Below, in pieces: positions 44,251 to 52,834 of a DNA stretch of 64,000 nucleotides. The notes under the pieces are model-generated. The model ran no database searches. It worked only from the letters and a program-made list of their open reading frames with translations, and was not told where the DNA came from. The DNA is from Nymphaea colorata (Eukaryota; Streptophyta; Magnoliopsida; Nymphaeales; Nymphaeaceae). Both the position numbers and the translations under genes were made by a program. Position 1 is the first letter of the stretch; the number at the start of each line of letters is the position of its first letter. The DNA lies in assembly GCF_008831285.2 (NCBI RefSeq), contig NC_045142.1, forward strand, positions 19,529,354 to 19,593,353. The letters are read 5' to 3'.

Positions 44251-44391
44251 TTGAGGTAGAACCAAATCAGATGAGATAATCCTTCGTGTGCAAGAATTTG
44301 GAGAATAGCATACATTGTTCATCCTAGATGAAGAGCACTTCTGATGCAAGCATGCAGAAAGGAAGAGCTCTTTAATATGGTGTGGTGCATG

Positions 44392-44578
44392 CAGGGGCGG
44401 AGGCAAGGGGGGCTCGCATGGGCCATGTCTCCATCTTAATTTTTTTTAAATTTACATTTAAATTTTAGAAAATTTTACTTATCCTATATAAAAATTTTGA
44501 AAAATGATATTTCGACCAGTATCAAAAGTTTAAAACTTTAATTCGGTCCCCTCATAAAAATTTCTAGCTCTGCCCTTG
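44392..44578 (+). mobile_element. hAT-like MITE, 187 bp
   Basis: Starts CAGGGGCGGAGGCAAG and ends TAGCTCTGCCCTTG, so the ends are inverted repeats of the CAGGG type used by hAT elements. It is flanked by GGTGCATG (44384-44391) and AGTGCATG (44579-44586), an 8-bp duplication with one mismatch, the size hAT transposases make. It is noncoding. A second copy of nearly the same length lies at 61775-61962. Confidence 0.8.
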
Positions 44579-44649
44579 AGTGCATGCAAGAAATTCTTTG
44601 TTAAAGTGGCAATGACTCACTTCCTAACCATTGATAAGAAACCACCTAA

Positions 44650-44895
44650 TTAGCAAGATCATTTTCTGGGTGAGCAGAAGATGTCGACTCGCTGCCCCGA
44701 AAAGAGAGCTCGAGCCCCCTCCCCTTCCTCATGCTTCTTGGGTGTAGGACTGCTTTGGGGCCTAGAGGGTTACCATGTTCACCTTCATCTTTTAGTTTCA
44801 AGTTTGCCACTTTATAAAGCTCATGGGCATAACATATATTGGAATTGAACTGGCAATGTCTTTTTTTTATGTGTACGTTTGCTTGATCGGCTATG
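44650..44895 (-). mobile_element. candidate tRNA-derived SINE
   Basis: On the minus strand a B box AGTTCAATTCC (near 44837-44847) is preceded by an A-box-like TAGCCGATCAAG (near 44883-44894). The body contains GGGGGCTCGAGCTCTC, TTTTCGGGGCAGCGAGTCGA and CTTCTGCTCACCC, shared with other copies in the window. The 69-bp tandem duplication begins at its head. Confidence 0.45.
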
Positions 44896-45028
44896 TTATG
44901 CCACTTGAAGCAAACAAAATCATCTTGAAAGATATGGCTTTTTATTGGCCTTTCAACCGTTATATTATGCCCCTTGAAGCAAACAAAATCATCTTGAAAG
45001 ATATGACTTTTTATTGGCCTTTCGATAC
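44892..45028 (+). repeat. 69-bp tandem duplication
   Basis: Two adjacent units (44892-44960, 44961-45028) share CTTGAAGCAAACAAAATCAT, CTTGAAAGATATG and TTTTTATTGGCCTTTC, with only a handful of differences. The plus frame is open across both and would give a 23-residue repeat MPLEANKIILKDM..FYWPF, but no gene context supports translation. Confidence 0.92.
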
Positions 45029-45869
45029 CCACTAAGTAGATGTTTATACTCACTTCTTTCCCAATTCAAATTATTCTACAACTAGATGCTGATTTCTTAT
45101 TTGTTTAAATCTCCGCATGTAGAAATCTTATTCACATAAAAGCTAAATAAAATAAAATAACTGAAAAAACTAAAAAAAAAAACAAGATAAAATGATAAAA
45201 ATAATGCTTTAATGATAAACAATGTCATGTAAATTTAAATTTGAATCTACGATACCATTAATATAAAACAAAAAAGAGACGAAAAAACGGGGAAATGTGA
45301 ACTTTTTCAAAAGTGTTTCTTTTTTTTTAGTTTTGAGTTTTTTCTGTTAACATCAGAATATTATTAAAATATTTTGAAAAGATCACGACATTTGTGACAA
45401 ACTATAAATTGATTGAATTATGTAGGATCCGCCTGAACCCAACTTGAATCTGAGCTCCGGCATTCTTCAGTCTCCTGGTGCTTTCTCTCTCTCTCTCTCT
45501 CTCTGTTATTCATTCACGGTTCACCTAGTTTTTTATGTGGACGACTTCCCCTGGTGATCATTTTTTACGTTTGCATATTATTTCTTTGTATTAATTTTAT
45601 TAGCTTAGTTTCTTAAACATATCATAATTTTTGTGCTTCATAATTTCAATTTTCTCAGCATTGGAGTTTGGCGTGCCTGTTTTGAATATACGAAGTTTTA
45701 CATAATTTTACTTTTTTTAAAAAATCAACCATATAGCGACGATAATAGTCACCATGACAGCGGTGACAAATTTTTTCAGTTATACATTATCGGTATAGAC
45801 CACTAGGGATTTATAACGGTTAGAGCAATCACCGCCTATAGCTTTTGAAGCTCTATACAAACTTAGTTT
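45029..45869. other. gene-free AT-rich stretch
   Basis: The A-rich and T-rich sequence at 45150-45420 may be a distant relative of the dispersed repeat at 9593, 10484 and 59326. A (CT)n run lies near 45485-45503. No ORF of note. Confidence 0.4.
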
Positions 45870-46142
45870 TAGTGATTAGAGGATCAGTAAAAACAAAATC
45901 TTTCGTGGCATGAGTAGAAACGTCAGTAATACCTGACCTTTCAGTGGTGCTTTTGGTTCGTAGCTGATTTCTGCTTTTACTGACGTGAGAGAAAATGTTA
46001 ATAAAAATATCACCGACGTTGTCCACATTGACGATTTTTTTTTACCTCAGCAAAGCATCATTAAATGTTTTGCTTACATTTTCGATATTTTATTGATTAT
46101 TTTGCGTCATGCGTCAGTAAAGACCTGTATTTTTGTACAGTG
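45870..46142. mobile_element. CACTA-like terminal fragment
   Basis: The right edge reads GTATTTTTGTACAGTG, the reverse complement of CACTGTACAAAAATAC, close to the CACTACAAGAAAA ends of CACTA elements. Inside it are repeated CGTCAGTA, ACTGACG and ACCGACG motifs in both orientations, like the subterminal binding repeats of this superfamily. The other end was not found. A second outward-facing end, CACTGCAAGAAAAACC, lies at 46355-46370. Confidence 0.4.
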
Positions 46143-46514
46143 TTGAAAGGGTACTATAACCATGCCAACATGTTACATATATGATTTTGCTGTGTCCTGC
46201 ACCTGCCCTTGTATCGGCCATGTCCTCATGATTGCTCGCACCTTTCCAAGCATGGTGTGCATGTGGCTATGTCTTCGTGCGTCTGCTCAGTACCCATGTG
46301 ACATAACATTCCCATACCATGATAAAAGGTACAACAATTTATAAAAAAAAATGGCACTGCAAGAAAAACCATATATGATAAATAAATGCAAGCATGGTAC
46401 TATAGAGCAAGCCACATATCATAAATAAATGTAAGTCCAAGTACATCAGAGCACCCATAACCCCTCCAAAAGGACTATGATAGAATAGCATAATGAGGAT
46501 CATGCAGTGAGGGC

Positions 46515-46840
46515 TAAAAGAGAGAAGAAAGAGCAGAGCAAAGACAGGTTTACATGGTCGACTTACATCCATGAAAGATCATTTTTTATTTCTATTTCTT
46601 CATCCTGCTTCATACATTGATGCTTTTCTATTTATCAAGGTTCCATTTGAACAGTTGTAAACAGATTTCTTTACTATTTTTTTTTAGTAGTTTCTTTAAT
46701 TTGAGAGATTCTTGTTAGCGGTTGGAGACATTGAGTCTTCTTTCCATCTTCAATTCTTTTACTGTTGCCACCGAGCTTCTTTCCATCTTCAATTCTTTTA
46801 CCATTGAACCTTTCTTTGGTAGAGTCGTCACTTCCCTTAA
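46515..46840 (-). repeat. 3' LTR of the second copia element
   Basis: About 326 bp. It differs from the 297-bp partner mainly by a 38-base internal duplication of the TTCTTTCCATCTTCAATTCT block (about 46760-46800) and by lacking about 9 bases near 46560. Confidence 0.88.
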
Positions 46841-46979
46841 GATCCCCCCTCAAGTTCACCATCTTAAAAGAAGATGTGAGCTTGACTAGATTAAGTTGAG
46901 GGAGAATTGAATGGTGAGAATGCTTCATTAAAGGCTTGGTAAAAATATCTGCAATCTGGTCTTTAGTAGACATGTATTG

Positions 46980-49900
46980 AATCATCATCTCTCCACGAGC
47001 TAACTTCTCCTGAACAAAGTGTAAATCGGTCTCAATATGCTTGTATCTGTTATGGTATACAGGATGTGATGCAAGATAAGCTGCCCCAACATTATCACAC
47101 TAAAGAACAAGTTTTGATTCTTGAGAAATTCCAAGTTCATGAAGGAGTAGCTGAACCCAAGTGATTTTTGCTGTAGTGTTAGTAATAGATCTATATTTTG
47201 CCTCGGTGCTATATCGTATATCATTTGGGCATCCTACCCAATCAGCATCACTATACATTGTAATATTCATAGTGGATGATCTCTATAGAAGTAAGCCATA
47301 ATTTATGGTGAACCTCAGATATCTGAGTATGTGTTTGACAGCTGCCCAATGGAGGCGGTTGGAGAATGCATGAATTGACACAATTTATTTACAGCAAAGG
47401 CGATGTCAAGCCTTGTCATGGTTGCATATTGTAGTGCTCTAACAATACCCCTATACAAAGAATGATCATTGAATTTTGTTCCAAATGAAATAGTTAAGAA
47501 TGGATTTGTCGCCATAAGTTTTGACATGGGTTTGGCGCCGATCATATTTGTTCATTTCAATAAATCTCCAATGTATTTTTGTTGTGAAAGGATAAAACCA
47601 TGAGTGGTGTGTTTAGCTTCGATGCCCAAGAAATGCTGCAAATCTCCCAAGTCTTTGATGGCAAATTCAGAGCTATATGAGAGAATAAGCTTTCAAATAT
47701 AAATTTCTGAATTTCTTGTAATGATAATGTCATCAACATATATAAGGACATATGCAATCATATTTTCTTTTCTAAAAATGAAGAGAGATGTGTCTATACT
47801 AGCTTTTTGGAATCCCATTTTGTAAGAAAATGTACTCAATTTAGCAAACCAAGTTCTTGGAGCTTGTTTTGAACCATACAAAGCTTTATGTAATTTGCAC
47901 ACATGTTTTGGAAAATATCGATTTTCAAAACCAAGCGGTTGATTCATGAAAACTTCTTCAATAAGAGTTCCATGAAAGAATGTGTTTTGTACATCAAGTT
48001 GCTTTATTTTCTATTTGTTTTTAAGAGCAATGGTCAAAACGGTCCTAATAGTGGTGGGTTTGACGACATGACTAAAAGTCTCGGTGTATCCTTTTGACTA
48101 TATCCCTTGGCTACTAACCTAGCTTTGTACCTTTCTATTGAGCCATCCACCTTTCTTTTTATCTTGAAAATCCATTTACACCCAATAACATGTTTGGCAT
48201 TCTCAAGAGAAACAAGTGTCCACGTTTGATTTCGTACAAGCGTGCTGTATTCATTTTTCATAGTTTCTTTCCTCTTCTTACACTTTAAGGCTTCAATGTG
48301 GTTTGGTGGTTCACTTTCCTCAGTCAAGATAGATGTTAAAGCTAATGGGTATGTGATAGAAGAATATGATTGAAAATTTTGAAGCTTTGGGTTTGGTTTG
48401 ATTATTCCTAATTGTGAACGAGTAACCATCGTATAAGTCCTAGAGGGAGCAGGTATTTTATATTTAATTTGATTAGCTCTACATTCGGTTTGAACATAAT
48501 CTCTACAAGTGGGACTTGGGGCATGAGGTACATCATCTTGGTTATGTCTTGGTTTACCATTCGAACTAGGACTTTGGTTGTAACTTTGACCACCTACTTG
48601 TTGACTGTCATCATGCTCATCAAAATGAAGGCATTGCTCCATATTTGGATCAGCATGATGCGTCACAAGGTGTGGCTCTAAGGTCTCGATGGTAGTGAGT
48701 TTTGGAGCAGGAAGGGTAAAGAGAATAGACTGGCCACCTTGATTTTTTGGCTTGTAATTTTCTCTATGTTCTTTTATTTAGATGGAAAGTCTCTTTCATT
48801 GTAAACAACATGTGGTGTCACAAAAATTTTGTTGTTTTTCAAATTTAAACAGTAGTAGCCTTCTCATTACGGGGCATACCCTAGAAAGACACTTCTTTCA
48901 GATCTATAGTCAAGTTTATGTTTGTATATGGATGGAGACAAGGAAAATACTCGCAACCAAAAACTTTTAGGAAATTGTAATCTGATGCTCTTTTAAAAAG
49001 TTTCTATTGGCATTCGGTTAATAAGATAGACTGCAATAGAAAAAACATATGACCAGAATTTTTTTGGAACATTAACATCAGCTATAAGTGCAAGACATGT
49101 TTCTACTATGTGTCGGTGACGTTTTTTAGACATACCGTTTTGTTCGAGAGTGTGTGGACAAGTGATCCTGTGACCGATGCAATGCTCAATCAAAAAGGAT
49201 TTTAATCCTACAAATTCACCACTTCTATTTGTATGAAGATATTTAATTTTGCAATCTGTAAGATTTTCAACCAGAAATTTAAAAGGCTTTAAATACAATG
49301 GAAACATCATATTTAGTTTCCAACAAGTATAGCCATGTGTATATGGAGAAACCATCCACAAAAATCACATAGTACCTAAAATTATTTGAACTTGTAATTG
49401 GAGATGGACCTCAAACGTATGAATAAATAATCTCCAGAGGAGCAGTCGCTTTATATGTAGAGGTTTTAAAAGGCAATGTATGATGTTTGGCTTTAAGACA
49501 AACCTCACACAAAGACATAAAAAACATGTTATCATAAAGCAAATTAGAATTAACTAAGAATCTTTTAATTAATGAAAATGCTAGATGTCCAAGACATTTA
49601 TGCCATAGATCAATATGCTCCTTATTGCTACACTCAATGCTTCTTTATTCTTGTTTTCCAGCTTTATTTTGTAGAGACCTCCACTAGTTGTGCCTTGGTG
49701 GAGCACCATCCCTGTTACTTGGTTCTTAACAAAATGCAAGTCAAGATGAAATTCAAAACAAACATTATTATCCCTACAAAATTTTTGAAACGATATTAAA
49801 TTTTTAGTCATTTTCGGCACATGAAGAATACCATTTAGGCACAAGTTTGGAGAAATAATGGAAGAGATAACGTTAAGAATATGCAAAACTTGATCCATCA

Positions 49901-50080
49901 CCAATCTTTAATGTGTCTCCACCTTGATATTCAGTATGAATAGATAAATTGTTAATATCATTAGTGATGTGGTGGGTTGTGCCCGAATCTGGATACCAAT
50001 TATCGTCTTCTACTTACTTGCTGGTTGTAAGTGTTTCCAATTGAAGAGTGATAGACTTGAGGACTCGATCCCAAGTTAGG
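46980..50080 (-). pseudogene. copia pol pseudogene (protease, integrase, RT, RNase H)
   Basis: In minus-strand order: protease motif WYPDSGTTHHIT near 49985-50020 with its aspartate kept; a GAG-pre-integrase and integrase zinc-binding region near 49500-49904, with an integrase core near 48993-49361 (NRSGEFVGLKSFLIE, HTLEQNGMSKKRHRHIVE). RT starts near 48100-48270 (WIFKIKRKVDGSIERYKARL) and continues near 47693-47947 with LHKALYGSKQAPRTWF and catalytic YVDDI. RNase H-region pieces lie near 46990-47545 (RGIVRALQYATMTRLDIAFA, STKDQIADIFTKPL). At least one frameshift near 48097 and further stops break it. The product would process, reverse transcribe and integrate the element. Confidence 0.88.
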
Positions 50081-50109
50081 TCATTTTTCTTTGAGAAGAT
50101 TGGTATATG

Positions 50110-50984
50110 AATAGCAGTTTTTAACCACATGCCCAACTTTCTCACATATTTGACAGGTCAATCTTTCTTATCTTAAAAATTCATGTTCTTATTTATAATT
50201 ATTTCTCCCTCTTCCTCTATAGTTTTGATGCCTACCATAATTGATCTTTGTCACAATGTTAGCAGATGGAGTTAAAGAATCAACTTGGACTTCATTCTCC
50301 TTTTGGTTTGCCTCTTGCATAAGAAGGAGACCATGCAACTCATTTAACGTTATAGCCTCATTTCTAGTCTCCATGCTAGTTCCGAAGGCAGCATACTCTG
50401 AAGCTAAACCTTTAAGAATATAGAGAACCAAATCGTCTTCATCAACTAGTTTTGATGTTGTAGCTAATTGATGTGCTATCATTTTGGCCTTATGAACATG
50501 TGCATCCATGCTTAAAATACCTTTCTTGATGTCCTATGACTGAGACTTCAGTTGCATAATCCTGGACCTAGAATGATCAGCGTATGACATGCTTGAGATA
50601 TTTCCATACTTCAGTAGAGGACTTCAACCCTACGATCTAAGTGTGAATGCTTTCTGATAAGGATGATTTGATCTAGCTTAACAACAGTTGGACCTGTGTA
50701 AGCCATTGAACATAGTCTTGGTTGATTACTTGTACTATTTCCATCAGCATATATGGGTGGCACATGTTTAGAACCATCAATGAACCAGACATTAAATCGC
50801 AAGATATCAAGATGAGAACAAACTGAGATTCCCATATCAAGTAGTTTTCTTCACTAAGCTTAATGCTTAAGAAATGCTGTAAATTATTGGGGTATTGCAT
50901 AAGCTGGGAAGTGAAAATCATTCCAAAACTTGTATTGACTGAAGATCCTGAATTTTCTGACGTCGGTGCTAGAGAAGCCGCCAT
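50110..50984 (-). pseudogene. copia gag pseudogene
   Basis: The minus strand from 50984 begins MAASLAPTSENSGSSVNTSF with LSEENYLIWESQF, a gag N-terminus of the copia type. A frame break follows near 50510-50680. The central part (50189-50509) carries LASEYAAFGTSMETRNEAIT and an Arg/Gly-rich end. A complete CCHC knuckle CQICEKVGHVVKNC lies near 50110-50160. Confidence 0.85.
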
Positions 50985-51034
50985 GGCTATCAGTCTTGAT
51001 CGCTGAAATACAGGCTAAAACAAGGGCTGAAGTT

Positions 51035-51047
51035 GGCATTGATACCA
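51035..51047 (-). other. primer binding site of the second copia element
   Basis: Minus-strand TGGTATCAATGCC directly follows the end of the right LTR. It resembles the initiator methionine tRNA complement TGGTATCAGAGC with small changes. Confidence 0.7.
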
Positions 51048-51344
51048 TAAAAGAGAGAAGAAAGAGCAGAGCAAAGACATGTTTACATGGTCCAGTCAAT
51101 TCGACTTACACCCATGAGAGATATTTTTTATTTCTATTTCTTCATCCTGCTTCATACATTGATGCTTTTCTATTTATCAAGGTTCCATTTGAGCCGTTGT
51201 AAACAGATTTGTTTATTATTTTGTTTTCAGCAGTTTCTTTAATTTGAGAGATTCTTGTTATCGGCTGGAGACGTTGAGTCTTCTTTCCATCTCCAATTCT
51301 TTTACCATTGAGCCTTTATTTGGTAGAGTCGTCACTTTACTTAA
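51048..51344 (-). repeat. 5' LTR of the second copia element
   Basis: About 297 bp, aligned along its whole length with 46515-46840. It would carry the element promoter, reading leftward. Confidence 0.88.
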
Positions 51345-51539
51345 GAAGGGGGCATAGCACAAATAGGTGGGTTTGGAGGCATGTTGAAAGCATGTCTCCA
51401 ATTCAAACTCTGCTCGAATGCAAGTGGAAGGAGGGGGCTTCGGCTTTCACCCCGAAAGTAGAATAACCTTCTGACTCACCCGAAGGATCATGCATGCCAC
51501 ATATTCGTTATGGACATCATAGGTATGCCTGTAGCCTTT
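51345..51539 (+). mobile_element. SINE-family fragment between two copia elements
   Basis: Contains a B-box-like AATTCAAACTC near 51392 and then GGAAGGAGGGGGCTTCGGCT and CTTCTGACTCACCC, matching in order the body of the candidate SINE at 44650-44895. It fills the only gap between the two retrotransposons. Confidence 0.4.
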
Positions 51540-51544
51540 ATGCT

Positions 51545-51833
51545 TGTTGAGGATGAAGATAATGCCTCCAGCCAGCTGCAAGAAATCTATGATGTTGCCA
51601 TTGTAAATCCACAAAAATAAGAAAATTATTGACCACCAAATTGGAAGGATTTGTATACCAATACCTATCCCTAAATCAAGGGATCCCGTGTAATTTTTTC
51701 TATACATAGTGGAACCTCTTCTCTCTTTAAAAGATGAATGAGAGTAAGAGAGTCAAGTGGACATAGGTCTATAAGACCGAACCACTATAATCTTGAGTGT
51801 TCTTTCTCCTGCTTTCTTTTTAAAAGTTTTATA
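51545..51833 (+). repeat. 5' LTR of the third copia element
   Basis: The left edge is set by the target duplication and the right edge by the primer binding site. It aligns with 58789-59084 throughout, with scattered substitutions and small indels. Confidence 0.93.
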
Positions 51834-51845
51834 TGGTATCAAAGC
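51834..51845 (+). other. primer binding site of the third copia element
   Basis: TGGTATCAAAGC directly follows the LTR and differs from the usual initiator methionine tRNA complement at one base. Confidence 0.85.
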
Positions 51846-51881
51846 CCTGATCTCTTCTAAGCCCTCTTTATCACTGCTTTC

Positions 51882-52725
51882 ATGGCCATTGATGGTTTGG
51901 TTTTAGTCAAGTTAGATGTCACAAACTATCTGTCACGGCATACCCGACTTGAGTCGGTGATGTTCTCTCAAGACTTATTAAAATGTGAAGATGGATCATC
52001 TAAACCTCCTACTGAATTTGTCACTATCGATGGCAATGAATCTGTCAATATGAAATTCATTATTTGGAAGAGAGCCAATTAGCTTGCTCTCAGCTATGTG
52101 AAAGCCACCGTGAGTACTACTGTACTAAGCCAACTTGTGAGTATAAAATCTGCTCGCGATGCTTGGGTTGCCTTAGAACAGTCATATGCATCTTCTTCTA
52201 AAATACAGATTGTGAAACTCACAAACAACCTTCAAAACATCAAAAAGACGAGCAAATCTATGGTCGACTACTTAACTGAGGTAAAGTTTCTTGCAGACTC
52301 TCTTAGTGTGGTAAATGAAGAAGTTTTTGATCAAGATTTAGTCATGTTTATCTTCATTGGTTTGCTTGTCGCCTATGAAAACTTTGTTACTACTGTTACT
52401 GCCTTCAAATCTCTTCCAAGTTTCTCCAAAATCTATGACTTCTTGTTGAATCAAGAAATACGAATTGAACTGCTCCATCTTGTGGTAGAAGCTACCTCTT
52501 CGACTAAAAGTAATATCAATGTCTCCATAGCCCAACATGGGTGTGGTTGTTGGAACATTAACCGAGGAAGGGGCAGAGGCAGATCACATGATAACAGTAC
52601 TTAAAATCAGCAAGGTGGAACTCAGTTTCCAATGTCTCAATCGGCTACATCTAAACCTCAAGTGACATGTCAATTTTGTGGTACAAAAAAACACACTAAT
52701 CGGAACTGGTGGGATATACCCAAAG
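51882..52725 (+). pseudogene. copia gag pseudogene
   Basis: ATG at 51882 gives a start with VLVKLDVTNYLSRHTRLESV, followed by a TAG at about 52081 and reopening by 52098. The central part (SARDAWVALEQSYASSSKIQ, VDYLTEVKFLADSL) is the UBN2 gag domain, and the tail is Arg/Gly-rich. The zinc knuckle near 52668 reads CQFCGTKKHTNRNW, so the last cysteine of CCHC is replaced by tryptophan. Three defects (stop, second stop at about 52602, lost cysteine) show it is dead. Confidence 0.85.
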
Positions 52726-52759
52726 CGTTTGTAGAATGAGCATCCAACAACAAGATATA

Positions 52760-52834
52760 CTCATCTTGGTGCCTGGCACTGGTGCTTTGCATCATATAAC
52801 AACAAACCAGTCATCTTCTCAATCCATCTATCAG
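52760..52834 (+). pseudogene. copia protease remnant, split by the nested LTR
   Basis: The frame reads VPGTGALHHITT where copia proteases read xxDSGAxHHIT, so aspartate is replaced by glycine. It is cut at SIYQ by the solo LTR insertion, and the frame resumes at GLEAVVVG at 55708. Confidence 0.75.

Larger units (their letters stand above)
46515..51344 (-). mobile_element. Ty1/copia retrotransposon, near full length, decayed
   Basis: Two LTRs (46515-46840 and 51048-51344) of clearly the same sequence flank gag, protease, integrase, reverse transcriptase and RNase H remnants in copia order on the minus strand. A primer-binding-type sequence TGGTATCAATGCC lies just inside the right LTR and a purine run (GAGGGGGGA on the minus strand) just inside the left LTR. 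The element is 4.83 kb, normal for copia. The reading frame is broken many times. No convincing 5-bp target duplication was seen at the outer edges. Confidence 0.92.

Noticed and set aside
46339-46572. Minus-strand 77-codon ORF at the edge of the second copia element
   Set aside because: It spans the LTR boundary and has no domain; chance ORF.
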